The notes beneath the pieces are model-generated. The model ran no database searches, was not told the origin of the DNA, and saw nothing but the letters and a program-made list of their open reading frames with translations. Below are positions 1-7,250 of a stretch of DNA of 64,000 nt, one piece after another. The translations under genes and the position numbers were made by a program. This DNA is from Archangium violaceum (GTDB lineage Bacteria; Myxococcota; Myxococcia; Myxococcales; Myxococcaceae), in NCBI RefSeq assembly GCF_016859125.1, contig NZ_CP069338.1, forward strand, positions 9,613,501 through 9,677,500, in the 5' to 3' direction. The number at the start of each line of letters is the position of its first letter. The first letter of the stretch is position 1.

Positions 1-1188
1 GAAGTCCGGCCGCCGGTACTCCTGCCACTCGGTGAGGAGCGCGAGGGCATCCGCGCCCTCGAGGGCCTCGTACATGTTCTCGCAGTACGTGATGCGGTCG
101 CCGAGGACCGCTCGCACGTTGTTCATGGCCTCCGGGTCGTGCGCGCGCACCTTCGCGCCGGCCTCGAGCAACTCGCGGATCAGCACGAGCGCGGGGGCCT
201 CGCGGATGTCGTCGGTCTGGGGCTTGAACGCGAGCCCCCACACCGCCACCGTCCGGCCCTCGAGCGCTCCGTCCAGGTGACGGCGGAGCTTCTCGAACAG
301 CAGCCGCTTCTGCCGCTTGTTCACGGACTCGACCGCGCGCACCACCTCGAGATCGTGCCCCGCCCCCTGCGCGATCTGGATCAGCGCGGAGATGTCCTTG
401 GGGAAGCACGAGCCGCCGAAGCCCGCGCCCGGGTACAGGAACCTGGGGCCGATGCGCGGATCCGCGCCCACGGCCTTGCGCACCCGTTCGATGTCCGCGC
501 CCAGCTTCTCGCTGAGCACGGCCAGGTCGTTCATGAACGAGATGCGCGTCGCGAGCATCGCGTTGGCCGCGTACTTGGTCAGCTCGGCCGAGCGCGCGTC
601 CATCTCGTGGATGTCTTCGCTCGTGCGGACCAGTGGGGTGTACAGGGTCCGCAGCACCTCGAGCGCTCGCGCGTTGTTCGAGCCGATCACCACGCGATCC
701 GGCTTCAGGAAGTCCTCGATCGCCGCGCCCTCCTTCAAGAACTCCGGGTTGGAGGCGACGCCGAAGGGCTGATCCGTGTGACGGCGGATGCGCTCCTCGA
801 TGCGATCGGCGGTGCCCACGGGCACGGTGCTCTTGGTGACCACCACCTTGAAGCCGTTCAGGTTCTTCCCGAGGGTCTCCGCGACCGCGAAGACGGCGGA
901 CAGATCCGCGGAGCCGTCCGCCGCGGGCGGCGTGCCCACGGCGATGATGACGACCTCGGCGGCGCGGATCGCGGTGGCGAGGTCCGTCGAGAAGGTCAGG
1001 CGCCCGGCCTTGACGTTGGTCTCGATGAGGGCGTCGAGCCCGGGCTCGTAGATGGGGACCTCGCCGCGCTTCAGGCGCGCGATCTTCGTCTCATCGACGT
1101 CCACGCAGACGACGTCATTCCCGATGTCCGCGAACCCCACACCGGCCACCAGGCCGACGTAACCCGTTCCAATGACTGCAAGTCGCAT
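1..1188 (-). CDS. ugd: UDP-glucose 6-dehydrogenase, C-terminus cut by window edge
   Basis: Oxidises UDP-glucose to UDP-glucuronate with two NAD+, feeding polysaccharide synthesis. The gene runs leftward from an ATG at 1188 and is still open at base 1, so 396 residues are visible of about 430-440 usual for the family. The N-terminal Rossmann motif GTGYVG is at residues 7-12, the TKSTVPVGT segment follows at 119-126, and the catalytic cysteine lies in GGSCFPKD (Cys261). It sits 72 nt downstream of the exporter gene on the same strand, with an 18-bp palindrome between them, so it may be read through from that operon or have its own promoter. Family assignment is secure; which polymer or acceptor uses the product cannot be told. 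Confidence 0.95.
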   Translation of the reverse strand, partial: MRLAVIGTGYVGLVAGVGFADIGNDVVCVDVDETKIARLKRGEVPIYEPGLDALIETNVKAGRLTFSTDLATAIRAAEVVIIAVGTPPAADGSADLSAVFAVAETLGKNLNGFKVVVTKSTVPVGTADRIEERIRRHTDQPFGVASNPEFLKEGAAIEDFLKPDRVVIGSNNARALEVLRTLYTPLVRTSEDIHEMDARSAELTKYAANAMLATRISFMNDLAVLSEKLGADIERVRKAVGADPRIGPRFLYPGAGFGGSCFPKDISALIQIAQGAGHDLEVVRAVESVNKRQKRLLFEKLRRHLDGALEGRTVAVWGLAFKPQTDDIREAPALVLIRELLEAGAKVRAHDPEAMNNVRAVLGDRITYCENMYEALEGADALALLTEWQEYRRPDF

Positions 1189-1216
1189 GTGTCTTCCCGT
1201 GGTGCTTGAAGCGTTC

Positions 1217-1234
1217 CGCTGACGACCGTCAGCG
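1217..1234. promoter_or_regulatory. 18-bp palindrome between exporter gene and ugd
   Basis: CGCTGACG-AC-CGTCAGCG is a perfect inverted repeat with 8-bp arms and a 2-nt centre, 28 nt upstream of the ugd start. The very short centre suits a protein-binding operator better than a terminator, and no T-run follows. Function is inferred. Confidence 0.35.
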
Positions 1235-1260
1235 TGTGATTGCGGAGAGGTGAGGGGGGC

Positions 1261-2997
1261 CTACTCGCTCGCCAACGAAGGCTCCGGAGCGGTGGCTTTG
1301 CGCAGTGGGATCTCGCGGGTGAACAAGGCGAGGAGCAGTGCGCACAGCCCCACGAGCAGTGCCCAATCATAGACGCGCGTCACGGCCTTGGTGAATGACA
1401 GGCGCACCGCCTGCTCGCCTGCGCGACCGAGCTCGAGCACCCGCGCTTCCTCCCGCGTGAGCGCTTCCTCGTTGGCGCCGGGCTCGCGTCGCAGGGTGTC
1501 GTAGTGCGCGCGGACCTCGTCCGCGATGCGCGCGCTGGCCGAGCCCTGACCTGCGCCAGGGCTCTCCTCCGACACTCCGCCTCTCTGGAGGCTCTCCGTA
1601 TCGAACCAGCGATCGAACCGCTCGTGCATGGCCACGGGCAGCTCCGCGCGCACGGGCCCGAGCGTGTCCGTGAGCGCATGAGCCAGCGACGTGGTGAGGA
1701 TGATGCCGAAGACCGCGCTGCCCAGGGCCTGTCCGAGCTGCTGGAAGAACTGCCGGCCCGCCGTGGCGGTACCCACCTGATGTGGCGGCACGGCGTTCTG
1801 GATGGACAGGGTGAGCATCGGGAGCACGGGGCCCATGCCGCAGCCGAAGACGAAGGTGCTCACGCCAATGTCCCAGAGGGTGCTCTCCGCCGTGAGCGTG
1901 CTCAGCAGGAACAGCCCCAGGCACAGCAGCACGAGGCCCACCACGATGACCCCCTTGTAGCGACCGGTGCGGCTCACCAGTCGCGCCGTCAGGAGCGAGG
2001 TCGGCACCACCGCGGCCGTGAGCGGCATCATCGCCATTCCCGCCTCCCTCGCCGTGGCTCCGAGCCCATTGACGGCGAAGATCGACAGGAAGAGCAGGGC
2101 GGCGAAGAACGCCGCGCCGGTGCACACCGACGTCAGGCACACCAGCACGAACACGCGGCTGCGGAACAGCGCGAACGGGATGATCGCGTGAGGCGTGCGT
2201 CGCTCGACGAGGATGAACAGCACCAACCCCACGAGCGACAGGGCGAGCATCCCGAGCACCCCGGGTGACAGCCACGCCTCGAGCGGCCGATTCCCCCGCA
2301 GCGTGAGCAGGAAGGGCACCGTCGCGATGATCAACAGCAGGGCGCCGAGCCAGTCCACCTTGCTGGCGAGGCCGCTGTGCAGCCGTGGCATCTTGCTCAC
2401 GATGAACGCGACCGCGATGGCGCCGAGCGGCAGGTTGATGAAGAAGACCCAGCGCCAGCCCACCGTGTCCGTGAGCGTGCCGCCCAGGACTGGACCGATG
2501 ATGCTGGAGACGGCGAACACCGTGCCGAAGATGCCCTGGTAGCGCGCTCGCTCGGCGGGGACGAACAGGTCCGCCGGCACGGCGAAGGCGGTGGAGGTGA
2601 TCGCCGCCGCGCCGAGCCCCTGGATCCCCCGGAAGATCACCAGCGCCAGCATGGAGCCCGCCAGGCCGCACAGCACCGAGCCCAGCAGGAAGATGCCGAT
2701 CCCCACGAGGATGACCGTCTTGCGGCCAAAGCTGTCCGAGAGCTTCCCGTAGATGGGCACCATGGTGGTGCTGGCGAGCAGGTACGACGTCGAGGTCCAC
2801 GCGAAGAGCTCCATGCCCTGGAGCTCGGCGACGATGCGTGGCAGGGCCGTGGCGACGATCGTCTGATCGAGCGCGGCCAGGAACAGGCCCATCATCACGC
2901 CGGCCAGGACGAGCGCCTTCGTGCGCGGCGAGAGTGTATTCGCGTAGTCGATGCGCTCGCCGGGCATCGTCGCGGGGGCGGTAACAGTCATTGTCAT
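1261..2997 (-). CDS. MFS drug exporter, DHA2 (EmrB/QacA) family
   Basis: Predicted inner-membrane proton-coupled multidrug exporter with 14 transmembrane segments and 578 residues. Visible family signatures are the TM1 motif LDQTIVATALP (near residue 44), motif A GKLSDSFGRK in the loop after TM2, and the motif C-like stretch VLGGTLTDTVGWRW. A long hydrophilic loop (about residues 455-540) precedes the last membrane segment. The start ATG at 2997 lies 19 nt after the stop of the glycosyltransferase gene, so the two are almost certainly cotranscribed. Inference: it exports a compound modified by that glycosyltransferase, under control of the divergent TetR protein. Confidence 0.92.
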   Translation of the reverse strand: MTMTVTAPATMPGERIDYANTLSPRTKALVLAGVMMGLFLAALDQTIVATALPRIVAELQGMELFAWTSTSYLLASTTMVPIYGKLSDSFGRKTVILVGIGIFLLGSVLCGLAGSMLALVIFRGIQGLGAAAITSTAFAVPADLFVPAERARYQGIFGTVFAVSSIIGPVLGGTLTDTVGWRWVFFINLPLGAIAVAFIVSKMPRLHSGLASKVDWLGALLLIIATVPFLLTLRGNRPLEAWLSPGVLGMLALSLVGLVLFILVERRTPHAIIPFALFRSRVFVLVCLTSVCTGAAFFAALLFLSIFAVNGLGATAREAGMAMMPLTAAVVPTSLLTARLVSRTGRYKGVIVVGLVLLCLGLFLLSTLTAESTLWDIGVSTFVFGCGMGPVLPMLTLSIQNAVPPHQVGTATAGRQFFQQLGQALGSAVFGIILTTSLAHALTDTLGPVRAELPVAMHERFDRWFDTESLQRGGVSEESPGAGQGSASARIADEVRAHYDTLRREPGANEEALTREEARVLELGRAGEQAVRLSFTKAVTRVYDWALLVGLCALLLALFTREIPLRKATAPEPSLASE

Positions 2998-3016
2998 GGT
3001 GATGTCCAGGCCGTTG

Positions 3017-4321
3017 TCAGGCCGCGGAGGCCCGGGTCGTGCCGCCCGCTCTCCGCTCGAAGGCGATCCGCTCGAGCGCTCGGGCGGCGACCTGCTCGTC
3101 CTTGAGTTGCTTGATCTCGGCGGCGGCGCGTTGGGCGCGGGCTCGGATTCCGTCGTCCGCCAGGAGCGCGTTCAGCTCGGCGCGGATCGCCTCGGGGGTC
3201 GCCTTCTTCAGGGGCAGGTAGCGCCCGAGCCCCGCTCGCTCCACCAGCGTCGCGTTCAGGATCTGATCGCCGAAGAGGGGGATGACCAGCATGGGCAGCC
3301 CGTACGTCAGGGCGCGTCCCACCGTTCCCCAGCCACCATGGGTGATCAGCGCCCGCGCCTGGGGAAACACCGCATCGTGCGGAACGTACTGCTCGATACG
3401 GATATGGGCGCCGAGCCCCGCGGGAATGTCCCGGGCACCCGCGGACGTGGCGAGGACGGGGACGTTCATCGGCGCGACGGCCTCCAACACCCTCCGGAAC
3501 AGGCCGTTGTCACCGGGAGTCGTCGTCGTGCTGATGATCACGGTCCCGGGATCGACCCGCAGCGCCTCTTCGCGGGCCTTGGCGGGGACGTTGAAGGCCG
3601 TCGGACCGGCGAACAGCTGGTTGTCTCGGAGCGGGATGTCACCGGCGAGGCCCCGGTGGGCCATGACGATGTGCAGCCTGGGCGAGATCATCGACTGCAC
3701 GAGCTCCGCCGTACGGCCGGTATGGGGAGGGAGGCCGAGCCTGGCTCGTGGCGCCCGCAGGGAGATGAACTGGTTGAAGAACGCGTGCGCCAGCGCGGGG
3801 ACCTTGCCGAGGTGCCGCAGCGGCGGCTGCACGTTGAACATCAAGGGCAGCTCATCGCGCGTGAGGGTGGTGCCCATGTTCCCGGCGCTCACCCAGGGGA
3901 TGCCGGCACGCTCCGCGGCCCAGGCCGCGCCAACCTCGAAGAAGTCGTAGACCACGCAGTCCACCTGCTCGCGCGTGAGGATGGGCTCGAGCTCGAGCGC
4001 GAGCTGGACATTGTTCGCATGCGCGAAGCCGCGGAACTGCGCGAGGAAGAACGGAACCCTCGGCATCCAGCGTGGCAGCTCGGAGTGTGCGCCGATTGTC
4101 GCGAGGTCCTGCAGATCCAGCTGGTGCTCGTAGGGGAGCAGCTCCGCGCCGGCGGCCTTCACCTCGGCCGCCTTGGTGGCCTTCGCCTTGAACAGCACCC
4201 GGTGTCCACGGGAGGTGAGCTGCTGCGCGAGATCGAGCACACGCAGGAAGTGTCCTGGCGCGGTCGAGCTCGTCAGCAAGAACGTGGCGGGCTTTCGGGA
4301 AGCATCGGAGATCGAGGGCAT
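3017..4321 (-). CDS. UDP-glycosyltransferase, macrolide (MGT) type, GT1 family
   Basis: Transfers a sugar from a UDP-sugar to a small lipophilic acceptor; bacterial relatives inactivate macrolides. GT-B fold: N-terminal TAPGHFLRV contains the likely catalytic His (residue 24 from this start), and the C-terminal donor-binding motif HGGWGT is at about 328-333, followed by PLFGDQ. I chose the ATG at 4321 (434 aa) because AGGA lies 8 nt upstream; a GTG at 4363 in the same frame has no visible ribosome site and would add 14 disordered residues. First gene of a glycosyltransferase-exporter pair. The acceptor is unknown; self-resistance to an endogenous metabolite or xenobiotic detoxification are both possible. 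Confidence 0.88.
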   Translation of the reverse strand: MPSISDASRKPATFLLTSSTAPGHFLRVLDLAQQLTSRGHRVLFKAKATKAAEVKAAGAELLPYEHQLDLQDLATIGAHSELPRWMPRVPFFLAQFRGFAHANNVQLALELEPILTREQVDCVVYDFFEVGAAWAAERAGIPWVSAGNMGTTLTRDELPLMFNVQPPLRHLGKVPALAHAFFNQFISLRAPRARLGLPPHTGRTAELVQSMISPRLHIVMAHRGLAGDIPLRDNQLFAGPTAFNVPAKAREEALRVDPGTVIISTTTTPGDNGLFRRVLEAVAPMNVPVLATSAGARDIPAGLGAHIRIEQYVPHDAVFPQARALITHGGWGTVGRALTYGLPMLVIPLFGDQILNATLVERAGLGRYLPLKKATPEAIRAELNALLADDGIRARAQRAAAEIKQLKDEQVAARALERIAFERRAGGTTRASAA

Positions 4322-4380
4322 GCTCGTGTCCTGCACGGGGGGAGTCGGGGGAGAGGGGCTCACGCATCCGCGTGAACGAC

Positions 4381-4397
4381 CGCAACAAGAAGTTGCG
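4381..4397. promoter_or_regulatory. TetR operator candidate O1
   Basis: CGCAAC-AAGAA-GTTGCG, a perfect 6-bp-arm inverted repeat in the divergent region between the glycosyltransferase and tetR genes. It shares its core CGCAAC-N5-GTTGCGATGC with the second site centred 44 bp away, i.e. about four helical turns, so bound dimers would lie on the same DNA face. Confidence 0.7.
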
Positions 4398-4420
4398 ATG
4401 CCTATAGATCCGTCGCGTCA

Positions 4421-4445
4421 GCATCGCAACGAGAAGTTGCGATGC
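4421..4445. promoter_or_regulatory. TetR operator candidate O2
   Basis: GCATCGCAAC-GAGAA-GTTGCGATGC is a perfect inverted repeat with 10-bp arms and 5-nt spacer, 55 nt upstream of the tetR start. Symmetry, length and position are those of a TetR-family dimer operator. It probably gives both autoregulation and repression of the glycosyltransferase-exporter operon. Confidence 0.75.
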
Positions 4446-4500
4446 TCGCCCGAGCGCCAGGGTTGCCGGCGTTGAGAGTGTGTGATGCAGTGGGAGCCAA

Positions 4501-5112
4501 GTGGGAGCGAAGCGGAAATCCTCATCCTCCAAGAAGCGAGTGCTCGTGCGCGGAGAGCCGGTGGTGCGAGGCGTACTCGAAGCCACGCTCGAGGAGCTCT
4601 CCATCATTGGCTATGGCGCCCTGCGAATCGACGACGTGGCCGCTCGCGCTGGGGTCAACAAGACCACCATCTACCGGCGCTGGCCGACGAAGCAGGAGCT
4701 GGTGGGAGCGGCGCTCCGGTCGGTCACGGTCGATTGGATCGTCCAGCCAGACACGGGCTCGCTCCGTGGCGATCTGCTCGAGGTCGGGCGCCACATGGCC
4801 GCCGCCATGAGCTCAGCGGGGGGACAGGCTCTCAGGCGCATCCTCATCGCCGAGGAGCGCAACCCGGAGTTCATGGCCATCGCCAGTCAGTTGCGTGAGT
4901 CAATGGACGCCCTGCCGCTCCCCGTCATCGACGCAGCCAGGGCACGCGGCGAGTTCGCTCCAGGTTTCGAGGCCGCGCGGCTCTTCCGCTTCCTCGCGGG
5001 CATCCTCCAGCACCGGCTCTTCATGGAGGGCCGGGACATCGACGACGACTTCCTCCACCAGGTGGTGGACCTGCTGCTCTTCGGGGCGTTGTCACCCGAC
5101 AAGCGGAAGTAG
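4501..5112 (+). CDS. TetR/AcrR-family transcriptional repressor
   Basis: Predicted dimeric ligand-responsive DNA-binding repressor of 203 residues. The N-terminal helix-turn-helix is clear: IDDVAARAGVNKTTIYRRWPTK (about residues 43-64) is the TetR recognition-helix signature. The C-terminal half is a helical ligand-binding and dimerisation domain of the type found beside drug-resistance operons. Start is a GTG with GGAG 4 nt upstream. It diverges from the glycosyltransferase-MFS operon, and the intergenic region holds two palindromes that are its likely operators. The inducer is unknown but is presumably a substrate of the glycosyltransferase or exporter. Confidence 0.93.
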   Translation: MGAKRKSSSSKKRVLVRGEPVVRGVLEATLEELSIIGYGALRIDDVAARAGVNKTTIYRRWPTKQELVGAALRSVTVDWIVQPDTGSLRGDLLEVGRHMAAAMSSAGGQALRRILIAEERNPEFMAIASQLRESMDALPLPVIDAARARGEFAPGFEAARLFRFLAGILQHRLFMEGRDIDDDFLHQVVDLLLFGALSPDKRK

Positions 5113-5273
5113 GGGAGGGAGTGGGGCTGGCGCGTCAACGAGTCCAGGTGACACGTCAAGCTGTGAGATCGACGCGTTGACGGACACGCGCACCCACGAA
5201 CCCTTCCTCTGAGCTCGTGCCTGTCCGCCCCCTGTCGGGTGTTGGCCGGGGATTTGAAGAGCGCGGCGCTACC

Positions 5274-7169
5274 ATGACCATCCTCAAGTCTCGTCTGTCG
5301 TCGCGCCTTCCCAAGGCGCTGATGCTGGCTTCCTGCCTCGGGCTCACCGCCTGCCCCTCGACGCCTCCGAAGGAGCCGGATCCGCCCGATACCTCCAAGA
5401 TCGTCCGGCCCGATGACGCCATCGAGGGCCAGTACCTCTTCCTCTTCGATGAAGCGGCCGTCACACCGGACAAGGCCCGGGCCACGGCCGAGGAGCTGCT
5501 CGCCCAACACGGGGGCTCCCTGCTGGACGTCTACGAGAGCAGCCTGGTGGGCTTCTCGGCCAACGGGCTCGATGACCTCAAGGCGCTCGCCATCGCCTCG
5601 GATTCCCGCGTGAAGACCGTCGGCCAGGATGGCCGGATCAAGCTGGAGAGCGTCCAGGACAGTGCCACCTGGGGCCTGGATCGCATCGATACGCGCACCC
5701 GGGCGCTCGACCAGCGCTACGTGCAGAGCACCACGGGCAAGGGCGTGCACGTCTACGTCATCGATACGGGCATTCGCACCTCCCACGTGGACTTCGCGGG
5801 GCGTATCGGTAACGGCGCGACGGCGATCAACGACGGCCGGGGCGCGGAGGACTGCGGTGGGCACGGAACCCACGTGGCTGGCACCATCGGAGGCTCCACC
5901 TGGGGCGTGGCCAAGGACGTCATCCTCCACCCGGTACGCGTGCTCGATTGCGAAGGGTCGGGGAGCCTCGGCGGAGTCATCGCGGGCATCGACTGGGTGA
6001 CCCGGAGCCGCCAGAAGCCCGCGGTGGCCAACATGAGCCTGGGTGGTGGTGCCCACCCGTTCATCGATGACGCGGTCCGCAAGTCCATCGCGGCGGGCGT
6101 GACGTACGTCGTCGCGGCGGGAAACAACGACGGGGATGCGTGCCAGAAGAGCCCGGCGCGCACCCCCGAGGCGTTGACCGTGGGGGCCACGTCCATCGAG
6201 GACAAGCGCGCCTGGTTCTCCAACTGGGGCTCCTGCGTGGACCTCTTCGCGCCGGGCCAGGACATCAAGTCCACCTGGTACACCGCGAACGATGCGACCC
6301 ACACCATCAGCGGCACCTCCATGGCCGCGCCGCACGTGGCTGGCGTGGCGGCGCTCTTCCTGGAGAAGAACCCCTCCGCGACTCCCGCCGCCGTGACGAA
6401 GGCCCTCCTCGATGGCAGCACCCCGGACGCCGTGCAGGACGTGAAGGGCTCTCCCAACCGGCTGCTCTACTCGCTCGTCATCCCCCTCCAGGGGGACTGG
6501 TCCGAGGTGGCGGCGCTTCCGGACGGGGCCACCATCAAGCAACTCTCCGTCGGGAGCGCGAACGCCATCTGGGCACTCGCCACCAATGGAAACCACTACA
6601 AGTGGAACGGGTCTGCCTGGGACCATCAGCGATGCTGCGTGACAGAGATCTCCGGCGCCGCGGATGGCACGCTGTGGGCCACCAACCCCCCCGATGACAT
6701 GCGCGTCCTCCGGTGGGCTGACACCGAGTGGGATGCGTTCTCCATTCCTTCGGGAATGAAGCAGGTCTCGGTCGTCAACGCGAACACCGTGTGGGGGTTG
6801 GACAACGAGGGCTGGTTGTTCCAGTGGAATGAGTCCGCATGGAACTGGGACAAGAAGGTCTGCTGTGTCGCGCAGATCTCCGCCGGTTCCGACGGTGTGC
6901 TGTGGGCCACCAATCCAGCGGACTCCCTGCGCGTCCTGAAGTGGAACGGCACCGAGTGGGCGTACGACATCCCCACGGGGATGACCTACGTGTCCGTCGG
7001 CAGCGCCGCCCACATCTGGGCGCTCGATGGCTCCGGCAACGTCTACAAGTGGAGTGGCTCGGCCTGGACGCAGATGCCCGGCATGCTGAAGCAGATCTCC
7101 GCGGCGTCCGACGGAACGGTGTGGGGCATCACGGTGAATGACGGCATCATCCGGTTCATCACGCCCTGA
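5274..7169 (+). CDS. Secreted subtilisin-like serine protease with C-terminal tectonin propeller
   Basis: Predicted lipoprotein protease of 631 residues. The signal peptide ends in lipobox LTAC (Cys27). An inhibitor I9-type propeptide spans about 50-125, then a proteinase-K-like S8 domain with the triad Asp164 (VIDTG), His197 (GHGTH) and Ser349 (SGTSMAAP) plus oxyanion Asn284. From about 405 to the end there are six tectonin-like units alternating NAxWAL...YKWNGSAW and DGxLWATNP...LRVLKW forms, expected to fold as a six-bladed beta-propeller that could bind glycans or cell-surface material. A GTG at 5217 is in frame, but the ATG at 5274 places the signal peptide at the N-terminus. Role in predation or development is inference. 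Confidence 0.93.
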   Translation: MTILKSRLSSRLPKALMLASCLGLTACPSTPPKEPDPPDTSKIVRPDDAIEGQYLFLFDEAAVTPDKARATAEELLAQHGGSLLDVYESSLVGFSANGLDDLKALAIASDSRVKTVGQDGRIKLESVQDSATWGLDRIDTRTRALDQRYVQSTTGKGVHVYVIDTGIRTSHVDFAGRIGNGATAINDGRGAEDCGGHGTHVAGTIGGSTWGVAKDVILHPVRVLDCEGSGSLGGVIAGIDWVTRSRQKPAVANMSLGGGAHPFIDDAVRKSIAAGVTYVVAAGNNDGDACQKSPARTPEALTVGATSIEDKRAWFSNWGSCVDLFAPGQDIKSTWYTANDATHTISGTSMAAPHVAGVAALFLEKNPSATPAAVTKALLDGSTPDAVQDVKGSPNRLLYSLVIPLQGDWSEVAALPDGATIKQLSVGSANAIWALATNGNHYKWNGSAWDHQRCCVTEISGAADGTLWATNPPDDMRVLRWADTEWDAFSIPSGMKQVSVVNANTVWGLDNEGWLFQWNESAWNWDKKVCCVAQISAGSDGVLWATNPADSLRVLKWNGTEWAYDIPTGMTYVSVGSAAHIWALDGSGNVYKWSGSAWTQMPGMLKQISAASDGTVWGITVNDGIIRFITP

Positions 7170-7198
7170 GGCACGGGGCTGAAGCGAGTCCTGACATC

Positions 7199-7235
7199 CA
7201 CCCGCCTTCGGAGGTGATTCCTCCGAAGGCGGGTG
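7199..7235. terminator. Bidirectional terminator hairpin
   Basis: Perfect 16-bp arms CACCCGCCTTCGGAGG / CCTCCGAAGGCGGGTG around a TGATT loop, placed between the convergent stops of the protease and kelch genes. No T-run, as is common in very GC-rich genomes. Confidence 0.85.
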
Positions 7236-7250
7236 AAGCCAGAGGCGATG

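Noticed and set aside
139-1209. Long plus-strand open frame opposite ugd
   Set aside because: The opposite strand encodes an intact UDP-glucose dehydrogenase; GC-rich third positions keep the antisense frame open.
5133-5182. CGTCAACG...CGTTGACG inverted repeat before the protease
   Set aside because: 8-bp arms 34 nt apart are not significant in this base composition.
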